Assembly: GCF_033880585.1 (NCBI RefSeq)
Contig: NZ_CP137624.1
Coordinates: 1,976,001-2,040,000, forward strand
DNA: 64,000 nt
Origin: Lysinibacillus louembei
GTDB lineage: Bacteria; Bacillota; Bacilli; Bacillales_A; Planococcaceae
Direction of reading: 5' to 3'
Part shown: positions 40,781 to 49,837 of the stretch, piece by piece
How positions within the stretch are numbered: position 1 is the stretch's first letter
Layout of the letters: every line of letters starts with the position of its first letter
The notes under the pieces: model-generated
What the model saw: the letters and a program-made list of their open reading frames with translations, nothing else
Databases searched by the model: none
What the model was told of the DNA's origin: nothing
Translations under genes and position numbers: made by a program

Positions 40781-42130
40781 ATGAGGAAAAAAATGAAATT
40801 AGGTATGTGTAGCGCATTATTAGTAAGTAGTTTAGTAGGTGGAACTCTAGGTACAAGTGACATGGTAGCACATGCATCAAGCCATGTAGCTCAACAGGTA
40901 GGTAATCCGTTTAAAGATGTGAGTAAAAAGGATGCTGCTTATGAAGCCATTCTATGGGCAAGTAAAGAAGGGATTGTTAGCGGCTATAAGGATGGTACAT
41001 TTAAGCCAAATGATAAAGTCACAGAGGCTCAATTTGCAAAAATGTTAGTGAATTACTTTAAGCTAGATGCTGCAAAAGGCACGTTAATGAGAAATAGTGG
41101 GGAACGGCATTGGGCTGATGATTTTTATGACAAATTAGCAAGCTATAGTGTGCCATTAAATGGCTATGTCAACGAGGTACAACGTTTTGAGCCTGTTAAA
41201 CGTGGCGTTGTAGCCGAAGCACTTGCTTATCTTGCAAAAGATGAGATGACGTTAAAAGATAGCATTCAATTTTTATACGATAATAAAGTATCAAACGGTC
41301 AAAATTCAACAGAAAAATTGATTGAGCAACATTTTGGCTATGCGAATGATATAACTCGTTCACAAGTGGTTGTTTTCTTTTACAAATTGCATTTAGCAAA
41401 TATCAAATCGGTGCAAGGCAAACAAGCACTTAGTCAATATGCTTCTGATGAGGACATCGAGAAATTAGCGAAGCAAGGTACTAGCTACCTGTTCTATCTC
41501 TTAACGAAAAGTAGTATACATGTGGATTTAGAAAGAGCAGCAATTCGTCAAGAAGAAACCGAGGACTATAATAAACGATACAAAGCGTTATTTGAATCAG
41601 GTACATTTAAGTTTGCGGAACGTGTAAAAAATAAAAGTGCTGGTCATGAATTATTTGATTTTAAAGCATTGGATAAATTGGAAAAGGAATTAACACCTGA
41701 AACGATTCAATACTTAAATCAGCATTATGTAGTGGATGGCGCAACAAGTGGGGATGACCATTATTTAATATTCTTTGTGGATAAAAACGACAATTATCTA
41801 ACAATTAACTATGGGTCAAATGATTTCGCTACAACTTTATACGGAAAACGTAAGTACCATGTAAGAGCTACAGGCAATACACCTACTGCTAATCAAGCAT
41901 TGGCAATGGTAGTGAGCGATATTTCAGGCACAAAGCGAACGCTTACTGAAATCAATTCCTATAAAACGTGGATTGATAAAAAGCAAAACTTATCATATGA
42001 ATACGGCTACGCTGGAAATCTTGTCGTTCGTTTTGGCATTAAAACGTATTTAACAGGTTTCCCATATGAAGATGGCGAGTTTAGTTTTACTTATTTCCCC
42101 GATAAAACGAGAAATGGAGATTATGAGTAA
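40781..42130 (+). CDS. Secreted S-layer-homology protein
   Basis: A 449-aa exported protein. Signal peptide at residues 1-32, cleaved after VAHA. One clear SLH domain follows (residues 43-95, NPFKDVSKKDAAYEAILWAS, SGYKDGTFKPNDKVTEAQFA) and weaker SLH-like sequence to about 210. The rest is an unrecognised extracellular domain. SLH domains bind pyruvylated cell-wall polymers. AGGAGG ribosome-binding site. Cargo of the element that may change the cell surface. Confidence 0.8.
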   Translation: MRKKMKLGMCSALLVSSLVGGTLGTSDMVAHASSHVAQQVGNPFKDVSKKDAAYEAILWASKEGIVSGYKDGTFKPNDKVTEAQFAKMLVNYFKLDAAKGTLMRNSGERHWADDFYDKLASYSVPLNGYVNEVQRFEPVKRGVVAEALAYLAKDEMTLKDSIQFLYDNKVSNGQNSTEKLIEQHFGYANDITRSQVVVFFYKLHLANIKSVQGKQALSQYASDEDIEKLAKQGTSYLFYLLTKSSIHVDLERAAIRQEETEDYNKRYKALFESGTFKFAERVKNKSAGHELFDFKALDKLEKELTPETIQYLNQHYVVDGATSGDDHYLIFFVDKNDNYLTINYGSNDFATTLYGKRKYHVRATGNTPTANQALAMVVSDISGTKRTLTEINSYKTWIDKKQNLSYEYGYAGNLVVRFGIKTYLTGFPYEDGEFSFTYFPDKTRNGDYE

Positions 42131-42296
42131 AAATAATCATTTAAGAAGCTGATACTATATAACAACTTTGCATAGTAGAACAATTGATAGCACTAGGTAG
42201 AATATCTTTTAGTTACTGTTCATGCAAAGTTGTGGTTTTAATAGCAGTTATATATAGCTGTATAAATAAAAATAACTGTAAAAAGGGAGTGCACTT

Positions 42297-42947
42297 TTGA
42301 AAAAGAATATCTTTCTATTATTTATAATAACAATACTATTAGTTGGATGTAGCAGTGGAAAAGGAGGAACTAAAACAACTGAAAAAGACGTTGTTCAAGC
42401 AACTGAAGATACATATAAGGATTATTATGGTACATATTACAAAGTACAAGCAGGACAGCTAGATGGTAATTATTTTGATGATTATGAAACGGTTCCGCTA
42501 GAGGATTTTCATGATAACGAAACGATTCAGTTAAAGAGTGATGGCACATATATTACTAAATATGATAGCTATACACAAGACGGTATTCTATTTAGTAAAA
42601 CTACGAACAAATATGAGTATAAATTTGATGGCTTTAATGTGGTTCGTAACAGAAATATTAATGAAAATAATTTTAAATCCCAAAAAAGTATCTTACTATA
42701 TGACGGAGCACATTATTTTAAAGAATCAGTCTTACAAGAATATGTAGATACTGGTGCTACGGTTCTGAAAGAAGATGAAGATTCAGTTGTATACGATATT
42801 ACGAAATGGAGAATAGAAAATAATGAACAAGATGGTGAGGAAAATCATTTAGAGAATGACTTTGTGACAGTTGATGGACTGTTAATTAGTGTCAATTATT
42901 ATTATGATAGTGACGAAACAAAAGTATCGGTTTATGAAAAAAGATAA
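42297..42947 (+). CDS. Putative lipoprotein
   Basis: A 216-aa protein with a lipoprotein signal peptide and lipobox LVGCSS (Cys18), then a low-complexity linker and a Tyr/Asp-rich beta-type domain of unknown family. TTG start with AAAGGGAGTG upstream. It would be anchored to the outer face of the membrane. Downstream it overlaps a small gene by 14 bp. Confidence 0.75.
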   Translation: MKKNIFLLFIITILLVGCSSGKGGTKTTEKDVVQATEDTYKDYYGTYYKVQAGQLDGNYFDDYETVPLEDFHDNETIQLKSDGTYITKYDSYTQDGILFSKTTNKYEYKFDGFNVVRNRNINENNFKSQKSILLYDGAHYFKESVLQEYVDTGATVLKEDEDSVVYDITKWRIENNEQDGEENHLENDFVTVDGLLISVNYYYDSDETKVSVYEKR

Positions 42948-43137
42948 TAGCGTACAGCTTATGGGCGTGGAGGATGGAAGGGAAGGCTTTCAAATCAAAT
43001 TTCCTGATGAATCGTGGGCATATGGAAACCTAGATTTGGTTGCTGAATCTGATTTAACAAAAATACATGAAGCAATTTATTTACCAACAGATGAAGAAAT
43101 TGAGCAAATGGTAAATGATGAGTTAGGGATTGAGTGA
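42934..43137 (+). CDS. Small hypothetical protein
   Basis: A 67-aa acidic protein whose ATG lies inside the end of the lipoprotein gene (14-bp overlap), suggesting translational coupling. Weak ribosome-binding site. No known domain. It may be a cytoplasmic partner of the lipoprotein gene or a spurious frame. Confidence 0.45.
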   Translation: MKKDNSVQLMGVEDGREGFQIKFPDESWAYGNLDLVAESDLTKIHEAIYLPTDEEIEQMVNDELGIE

Positions 43138-43311
43138 AAAATGGTCATGCAAAAAAAGATGTTTAAGTCTTAGCGGATGAATAAGGGCTTGAGGAGGAAT
43201 GAAATTACCTTCCAAGCTCTTTATTGTTGGTAAAACTCTTTATTTTTTAACCTTCGTTCTGTATACTTTACTCATGTGAAAAACAACATCAAATGAAAGG
43301 AACAACACAAT

Positions 43312-46077
43312 ATGCGAAAAAAGAGTAAGTTTAAATATTTCATCCCTATCATTTCTTTTTTGTTTTACCTATTATTTTCGAATCATATCGTTTGGGCAAA
43401 TAGTATAGAAGATGATTTTGATTATGGTGACAATCGAGAGTATGAAGTACCATATTATCCTGGTGGGGTAACAATCTATGGTGATTTGAGTACGAGTAGA
43501 AAAGATTTAGTTTTACCAGATAGGCTAGGTGGAAAACCTGTCACTATAATAGGGATGTATGCATTTGACAATAAACAACTGACCTCCTTGAAATTTTCAG
43601 ATAATATGAAATCAATTTCTTCTGGAGCGTTTCGGAATAATCAACTAACATCAGTCATACTTCCAAATCAGCTTGAATGGATTGGGCAATCTGCTTTTCA
43701 GAATAATCATCTATCAAGTATAACAATACCAAACAGTGTAAAAAAAATATATGGAAATGCATTTATTGGGAATGATTTAAAAACGATAACGATTTTTGGT
43801 GCTAATACCTTCCTAATGCAAAGTGCTATACCTACTAACACGAAGATATTAGGGGTTAGTCCATCTGAAGCAAAGGACTATGCGGATGCAAATGGATTTG
43901 TATTTGAAGAAATAGCGAATAAAATCACCTATGATGGGAATGGACAAACGAGTGGTGAACTATCGGAAGACTACACAGGAAACACTACAAAAACATTTAT
44001 TGTAAAAAATCAAGGAAGTTTAAAGAAAATAGGCTATACATTTATAGGCTGGAATGATAAGCAAGATGGAAGTGGAACAGATTATGATGTCGGAGAAGAA
44101 ATCGTCATCAATCAAGATATTACGCTATATGCAAAATGGGAAGAGGATTCCTTTTTGGTAAGCTATGAAACAAATGGTGGTACAACAGTGGATACAGCAA
44201 CTGTCCTTTATGGAGGGAAGGTTACTAAGCCTGCAAATCCAACAAATATGGGCTATACATTTGTAGGCTGGTATACAGAAAATACGTTTAATAATGAATG
44301 GAATTTTGCAACAGATGTAGTAACAGGAAATATTACATTGTATGCTAAATGGTCAGCAAATCCATATACCGTTACATTTGAAACAAATGGCGGTACAACA
44401 GTGGATACAGCAACCGTCCTTTATGGAGGGAAGATTACTAAGCCTGCAAATCCAACAAATATGGGCTATACATTTGTAGGCTGGTATACAGAAAATACGT
44501 TTAATAATGAATGGAATTTTGCAACAGATGTAGTAACAGGAAATATTACATTGTATGCTAAATGGTCAGCAAATCCATATACCGTTACATTTGAAACAAA
44601 TGGTGGTACAACTATCCATACAGAAACTGCGAACTATGGAGAAAAGGTAACTAAACCAGTAGACCCAACGAAAGCAGGTCATACATTTGAAGATTGGTAT
44701 AAAAATAGCGAATTCAATATAGCATGGGATTTTACGACAGATGTTGTGACAGAAGCTATCACCTTATATGCGAAATGGACAACGAATACCTACCCTGTAA
44801 CCTTTGAAGCAAATGGTGGGAGTGCCATCGTAGCGCAACAAGTACCATATAATTCGCAGGCAAATGAACCTACGCCACCAAGCAAACAAGGGCATACATT
44901 TGTTGGGTGGTATAAAGACACAGCATTGACACAGGAATGGAATTTTGCAACGGATATTGTAACAGAAGCTATCACCTTATATGCGAAGTGGACAACAAAC
45001 CCAACCTATACAGTGACCTACGATAAAAATGGTGCAACAGGTGGGACAGTACCACAAGACAATAAAGCCTATGAACAAAACGATAACGTAACGGTGCAAG
45101 GCAATAGCGGTCAGCTTGTCCGAACGAACTATACATTCAAAGGTTGGAATACACAAGCAGATGGCAAAGGGATACCTTATGTTAAAGATGCGACATTCCC
45201 AATGGGTCAAATCAATGTGACCCTGTATGCGGAGTGGACAGCGAACCCACCCGCAACAGGCGGAGGAAACAATCCATCACCGTCACCTGTATCACCTGAC
45301 CATGATGACTCACCACCAACAAAAGTAACTATCACCTTGCAGACAAATGGTGGAACAATTTTAAAACCGATCGAAATCACATATAACATGAAAATAAGGG
45401 ATGTACCTAGCCCAACAAGAGAAGGCTATCGCTTTGATGGCTGGTATCAAGATGAAGCACTAACAAAGCCGTTGACAGAGGAAACGATTGTGCGAGAAAA
45501 TAGTACGCTTTATGCGAAATGGACGGCATTGCCTGTAGAAGAGCCGCAATCACCAAAGCCAAATATAACATTTAGTGATGTAGAAAGACATTGGGCAAAA
45601 GACATGATTGTGGAACTATCAACACGAGGCATTATTCAGGGCTATGAAGATGGGTCTTTCCACCCGAATGCACCAATCAGTCGTATGCATGTGGCAGTAT
45701 TACTAACAAGAGCCTTTCCATTGAACCAAGTACGAGAAGGAATGGAATTCGTGGATGTACCAACCACACATCCTTACTATGAAGCCATTGCGACATTACA
45801 GCAAGCAGGCATTGTAAATGGCTCAAATGGTGCATTCCATCCAACAGAAAATATGACAAGAGCGCAATTAGCGAAAGTTCTTGTCGGGGTACTAGGACTA
45901 GCACCAGAAGGCACAAGTTCATTCAAGGATGTAGATAGTAAACATTGGAGTACAGGCTACATTGCAGTGCTAGAGCGTGAAGGCATTACTTTAGGCGATA
46001 ACGGTCATTTCCGACCAAATGAGCCTGTCACAAGAGCACAGTTTGTCGCATTTTTATATCGGATTATGCAAAAATAG
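43312..46077 (+). CDS. Large surface protein: BspA-type LRR, InlB-type repeats and three SLH domains
   Basis: A 921-aa exported protein. Signal peptide 1-31 (cleaved after VWA). BspA-type leucine-rich repeats at about 60-165 (AFRNNQLTSVILPNQLEWIG). Six to eight Listeria-Bacteroides/InlB B-repeats at about 200-745, each with a GYTFVGWY...ITLYAKW pattern. Three SLH domains at about 755-921 (WAKDMIVELSTRGIIQGYEDG) anchor it to the wall. Two B-repeats are almost identical at the DNA level, 213 bp apart (from 44221 and 44434), so repeat number probably varies. Likely an adhesin. AAAGGAA ribosome-binding site. Confidence 0.88.
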   Translation: MRKKSKFKYFIPIISFLFYLLFSNHIVWANSIEDDFDYGDNREYEVPYYPGGVTIYGDLSTSRKDLVLPDRLGGKPVTIIGMYAFDNKQLTSLKFSDNMKSISSGAFRNNQLTSVILPNQLEWIGQSAFQNNHLSSITIPNSVKKIYGNAFIGNDLKTITIFGANTFLMQSAIPTNTKILGVSPSEAKDYADANGFVFEEIANKITYDGNGQTSGELSEDYTGNTTKTFIVKNQGSLKKIGYTFIGWNDKQDGSGTDYDVGEEIVINQDITLYAKWEEDSFLVSYETNGGTTVDTATVLYGGKVTKPANPTNMGYTFVGWYTENTFNNEWNFATDVVTGNITLYAKWSANPYTVTFETNGGTTVDTATVLYGGKITKPANPTNMGYTFVGWYTENTFNNEWNFATDVVTGNITLYAKWSANPYTVTFETNGGTTIHTETANYGEKVTKPVDPTKAGHTFEDWYKNSEFNIAWDFTTDVVTEAITLYAKWTTNTYPVTFEANGGSAIVAQQVPYNSQANEPTPPSKQGHTFVGWYKDTALTQEWNFATDIVTEAITLYAKWTTNPTYTVTYDKNGATGGTVPQDNKAYEQNDNVTVQGNSGQLVRTNYTFKGWNTQADGKGIPYVKDATFPMGQINVTLYAEWTANPPATGGGNNPSPSPVSPDHDDSPPTKVTITLQTNGGTILKPIEITYNMKIRDVPSPTREGYRFDGWYQDEALTKPLTEETIVRENSTLYAKWTALPVEEPQSPKPNITFSDVERHWAKDMIVELSTRGIIQGYEDGSFHPNAPISRMHVAVLLTRAFPLNQVREGMEFVDVPTTHPYYEAIATLQQAGIVNGSNGAFHPTENMTRAQLAKVLVGVLGLAPEGTSSFKDVDSKHWSTGYIAVLEREGITLGDNGHFRPNEPVTRAQFVAFLYRIMQK

Positions 46078-46089
46078 GAAGTAGCAAAA

Positions 46090-46119
46090 ACTTGAAGGGC
46101 GCTTTCCTTCAAGTTTTTT
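46090..46119 (+). terminator. Terminator after the surface protein gene
   Basis: Stem ACTTGAAGG / CCTTCAAGT followed by a T run. Confidence 0.88.
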
Positions 46120-46200
46120 GTTAGGTAACATTCGCATCTGAACAAGCAAAATTGTATAATAAAAACAAGAAAATCATGCATAAGTGAGGTGATGTCGAAC

Positions 46201-46391
46201 GTGAAATTGCAAAATCCGCATGATAAATTCTTTAAAGATTCATTTGGCAATGTCAGCGTTGCAAAGGACTTTTTGTTAAATTACTGCCCATCAGAAGTAT
46301 TACAAGTGCTTGATTTAGCCACACTAGAACCACAAAAAGATAGCTTTTTAACGCCTGAGCTAGAGGAAAGCTTTTCAGATTTATTATTTAA
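46201..46391 (+). pseudogene. Rpn-type nuclease/transposase gene, 5' part, interrupted by an IS200-like element
   Basis: Encodes MKLQNPHDKFFKDSFGNVSV and on to SDLLF, the N-terminus of the Rpn (PD-(D/E)XK, COG5464) family. The GTG at 46201 is preferred because GAGGTGAT lies 6-7 bp upstream; frames from 46189/46192 overlap that site. The reading frame resumes exactly at 47039 after removal of 46392-47038. If the insertion excises precisely, a 330-aa protein would be restored. Rpn proteins are recombination-promoting nucleases. Confidence 0.88.
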
Positions 46392-47038
46392 TTTCCGAAT
46401 GCGTGGTTTAACTCCACCGTCTTTAGACGGTATCAGCTTTTAGCCTTGCCTTTCTCGGTCCATACTAATGGATGAGGTGAAAGGATGGACGGCTATAGAA
46501 AAAACAGTCACGCAGTACATGACATCAAATACCATGTGATTTGGGTAACGAAGTATAGATATAAAATACTAAGTGGTCCTATCGCTATACGAGTAAGAGA
46601 GCTGATAAGACAAGGTTGTGAAGCAAGGGGCATCATCATTCTACAAGGTAGTGTAGGAAAAGATCACATTCATTTATTAATTCCCTGTCCACCAAGTTTA
46701 GCGCCAAGTAAAATCTTACAATATCTAAAAGGAAGGTCCTCACGATTATTGCAAGATGAGTTTCCAGAATTAAAAAAGAGATATTGGGGTCAGCATTTAT
46801 GGGCGAGAGGATATTTTTGTGCAACTGTTGGGGCAGTAACAGAAGAAATCATAAGAAATTATATTGCCAATCAATTTAATGAAGTTAAAAATGACATCTT
46901 CAATATCGAAGAATGAGTTTAGTCAAAATTCAGTGTGCTTCAGCATAAGAGCTTTGAGAAGGACTTCAGCCTAGAATACCGACTTTAGTCGGCGACATTT
47001 ATGTCGAAATCCACCTGCTTTAGCAGGTGGTCGTTTAA
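46392..47038 (+). mobile_element. IS200-like insertion sequence (TnpA only)
   Basis: A 647-bp insertion into the Rpn gene. Left-flank TTTAA (46387-46391) recurs at the right end (47034-47038), so the boundary is ambiguous by 5 bp; no target duplication is otherwise seen. Subterminal hairpins typical of the family are present: CCGTCTTTAGACGG at left, CCGACTTTAGTCGG and CCACCTGCTTTAGCAGGTGG at right. Only tnpA is carried; no TnpB. Confidence 0.88.
46485..46916 (+). CDS. tnpA: IS200/IS605-family transposase TnpA
   Basis: A 143-aa Y1 single-strand transposase. The HUH motif is His61-Ile-His63 in KDHIHLLI and the nucleophile is probably Tyr126 in IRNYIANQF. WVTKYRYKIL near the N-terminus and the WGQHLWARGYF stretch are family-typical. 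It cuts and rejoins hairpin ends in single-stranded DNA, which occurs on the lagging strand. Intact reading frame, so the element may be active. AGGTGAAAGG ribosome-binding site. Confidence 0.95.
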   Translation: MDGYRKNSHAVHDIKYHVIWVTKYRYKILSGPIAIRVRELIRQGCEARGIIILQGSVGKDHIHLLIPCPPSLAPSKILQYLKGRSSRLLQDEFPELKKRYWGQHLWARGYFCATVGAVTEEIIRNYIANQFNEVKNDIFNIEE

Positions 47039-47840
47039 GGTGAATATCAATCAGCGAGCAGGTTATTTGTATTTATTATTTGAGCATAAAAGCTATGCGG
47101 ATAAAGGTGTCACATTCCAGTTATTACGCTATATGTTGGATATTTGGGAAGCGAAACAAACGAAAGAACGTGCGAAAAAACTGCCGATGATTCTTCCACT
47201 ACTGATTTGCCATGACAATAAAAAATGGAAAATTTCAACAAGTTTGAGTGGTTTATTAGATGGCTATGAGGAACTGCCCGAAGCATTAAAAAAATATGTG
47301 CCTAATTTTGAATATATGTTGTATGATGTATCACAATATAAAGATGAAAACATGCGTGGCTCTGTACGCAATCGTATTCTTTTCACTTTACTACGTGATA
47401 TGCGATTAAAACAAGGGCATGAATTACTGGTAGCCATTCTCAGAGCCTTTCGCTATTTAGAAGAGCTAGAAGATAAACAATCGGTAGTCGGTTATATGGA
47501 AACGATGTTACGCTATATTTATGAAGTAGGGAAAGATTTAACGAAGGAAGATATGGAGCAAATCATTGAACGACTTGAAAATCATGAGTTGAAAGGAAGT
47601 GACTTGACCATGACATTAGCGGAAATTTGGAGAAATGAAGGCTTGCAAGAAGGGCAACAAGTAGGAGAAATGAAAGCTTTGTCCAACATGGCAGTGACTT
47701 TATTGACACAAAAATGTGGTGAGCTACCTAATGAACTAAAGCACCTTATTAATCAAGCAAATGCCGAAGCGCTGAATCAACTTGTTTCCAATATTTTTAC
47801 GATTCAAGATTTAGATGAAGTGAAGAACTATTTGCAATAG
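47039..47840 (+). pseudogene. Rpn-type nuclease/transposase gene, 3' part
   Basis: Continues the frame of 46201-46391 with KVNINQRAGYLYLLFEHKSY, containing the catalytic-core strand LYLLFEHKS of Rpn proteins, then LLRYMLDIWE and a C-terminal coiled, charged region (IIERLENHELKGSDLTMTLA). No start codon or ribosome-binding site of its own at the junction, so it is probably not expressed while the IS is present. The body of the gene is otherwise undamaged, which suggests a recent insertion. Confidence 0.88.
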
Positions 47841-47917
47841 ATAAGATAAGAAGAACATTGATTACTTTTATAGTAATTGATGTTTTTTTGAGTTCACCAA
47901 TACTTTTAAACATAACC

Positions 47918-48252
47918 AGTTACATTTTTGAGTGTGCTGGTTACATATTTACCTATGTCGGTTACACTTTTAGCCTTGCTGGTTACATCCATTTTTATAT
48001 AAAATTTTAATTGTGAAATACATACTTAATTTAAGAAAGGGCTTGTAAATGTTGATATATCAACGTTTATAGCACTATTAGTTTTGTAGAATACTATATA
48101 ATAATACTTACATTAGATAATAAATAAATATGGGTTACACCAGTTACACTATTTTGATAGTTATGATGTACATATATTTTTTTCTTTTAAAAATAAATTT
48201 TGTTATAAACCTTTTATGTAAAAAAGGTGTAACCAGTGTAACTGATGTAACC
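47918..48252. other. Origin-like iteron region 2 (inverted copy of region 1)
   Basis: Non-coding. Four [AG]GTTACA iterons start at 47918, 47939, 47960 and 47981, exactly 21 bp apart. The near-palindrome at 48046-48069 (core GTTGATATATCAAC) follows, then two at 48133 and 48142 (9 bp apart), an AT-rich tract, and three TGTAAC copies at 48228, 48237 and 48246 (9 bp apart). Read on the minus strand, order and spacing match 34726-35030. It lies just before the primase gene. Confidence 0.75.
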
Positions 48253-48326
48253 GATTTTTTAGAAAGTGCGTAAAACTTTATAGACGATACCTAAATGTTT
48301 ATTTTATGATTGGATTGTAAAAATGA

Positions 48327-49709
48327 ATGTTTAGTAGGTTTGGTTATATGATTGAAGATGTGTATGATTTTTTAGATTGTTTATATCCTAGTGATATTAA
48401 ATATAAAGGTAGCTTTCTATTGTTTAATATAGATACAAAAATGAGTACGTTTATTGATGTACATGATAAAGAGAGTATAGTGGATTACATTCAAGCAGAG
48501 GCGGCTAAAGGGTATACAGTTCAAATCAATTTAGCCTTGCAATTAGAAAAGGAAGCAAAACTAAAAAAGGTAGGAGAGGAGAACACCAAGCATGAAATAG
48601 TAACAGCACTTTATAAAAAGTACATCCATCAAGGGTATAGCTATCAAGCCGCACAAGCGGAACGAGCGTTGCGTAGCATTGAACAAAAGGAAAGAGAGTT
48701 AGGTATCAATTTAAATAAGAAGAAAGCTGAATTACAAAAGGGTTTAGTTAGCTATGATACCATGCGTCAAAAGTTAAATGCGTATAGTAATCACGATTTT
48801 CATGGCTATTTTAAAGCTGATATTGAGGTGCTTACTCAAAATATTTTAAAGCGTGTGAAAGGTACTGTGGAAACCGTTAGCGAGGTATTTGGGTTATGGC
48901 TAGATATTGATGTCAATATAGAGGGGTATCATAACGAGCAGCATCATCAATATTTTGATAGCTTCCAGCAAGCGACTAACTTTATGATGTCTTTACCTCT
49001 TAAGCCAACGATAATCGTAAATAGCGGAGGCGGTTTACATGTGTACTACAAATTTAATGAGGTATTAAGGCTTGAAACAATTGAGGAACGTAAGGAAATC
49101 AATTTGATTTATAGGCTATTTAGCGAGTATGTCAATCAAGAGGCTAACAAGATTGGTAAGAAAATTGATAAGTCCAATGTGTTAAAAATGATGCGTGTGC
49201 CATTTACTTACAACCTTAAAAATAAGGATAAACCGAAGCTAGTTACGATTGAGTATTTTAAGGATGCCAATCAATTAAAATATGAGGATGTAAAAGGATT
49301 TTTGAAAGAAGCAATTGAAATGGAACAGCGCAAGATAGCGCATGGCAAGCAACAAAGCCGCTATCCATCTGATAAAAAAGCTGACGGTAATTTAATTTAT
49401 GAACGCTGTAATTGGGTACGTCACAAGGTAGATAACCAGCATGAATGTAGTTATGAGGAATGGAATCTATTGTTGATGTTGTGCGCCAATATAAAGGATG
49501 GTTTTGATAAGGCGCATGAGTGGAGTAGGGATGATGCTAGGTATAACTCGCTTGAAGTTACAAGAAAATACCAAACACTCGTAGAACAAAAAATGAAGCC
49601 ATTCCTTTGTAATAAAGTAAATAGCAGCAGCTTATGTAAAGGTTGTGATTTATTTAATCAAGGTAAATCACCTATTCGGTTAGGTTATGATGATAAGTAT
49701 AAAAGATGA
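48327..49709 (+). CDS. Archaeo-eukaryotic-type primase (AEP) of the replication module
   Basis: A 460-aa protein. The catalytic core has WLDIDVNIEG near residue 191 (the D-x-D metal motif), NSGGGLHVYYKF near 232 (the sxH motif), and MMRVPFTYNLKNKDKP near 290, as in plasmid and phage AEP/RepB-type primases. A C-terminal Cys motif, CNKVNSSSLCKGCD, may bind zinc. The N-terminal 120 residues are helical. Start is uncertain: ATG 48327, with ATG 48348 possible. Likely makes primers for the element's PolC. Confidence 0.82.
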   Translation: MFSRFGYMIEDVYDFLDCLYPSDIKYKGSFLLFNIDTKMSTFIDVHDKESIVDYIQAEAAKGYTVQINLALQLEKEAKLKKVGEENTKHEIVTALYKKYIHQGYSYQAAQAERALRSIEQKERELGINLNKKKAELQKGLVSYDTMRQKLNAYSNHDFHGYFKADIEVLTQNILKRVKGTVETVSEVFGLWLDIDVNIEGYHNEQHHQYFDSFQQATNFMMSLPLKPTIIVNSGGGLHVYYKFNEVLRLETIEERKEINLIYRLFSEYVNQEANKIGKKIDKSNVLKMMRVPFTYNLKNKDKPKLVTIEYFKDANQLKYEDVKGFLKEAIEMEQRKIAHGKQQSRYPSDKKADGNLIYERCNWVRHKVDNQHECSYEEWNLLLMLCANIKDGFDKAHEWSRDDARYNSLEVTRKYQTLVEQKMKPFLCNKVNSSSLCKGCDLFNQGKSPIRLGYDDKYKR

Positions 49710-49766
49710 TATGTTTATATAATTGATATGATTTTTAAAATAAAATTCAAAATGTACGAAAATTGG

Positions 49767-49794
49767 TTGATGAGAATAATGTTGATATTATAAG
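49767..49794 (+). promoter_or_regulatory. Probable promoter of the helicase gene
   Basis: TTGATG at 49767-49772 and TATAAG at 49789-49794, inside the same TTGGTTGATG context as at 35066. Confidence 0.45.
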
Positions 49795-49837
49795 ATGAAA
49801 TAGCAGTAAAAATAATATAAATTGGAGGAATGATATT

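Noticed and set aside
48051-48064. Palindrome as a rho-independent terminator
   Set aside because: AT-only centre with no GC stem or T run; its twin at 34891-34914 sits in the same place among iterons, so an origin element fits better.
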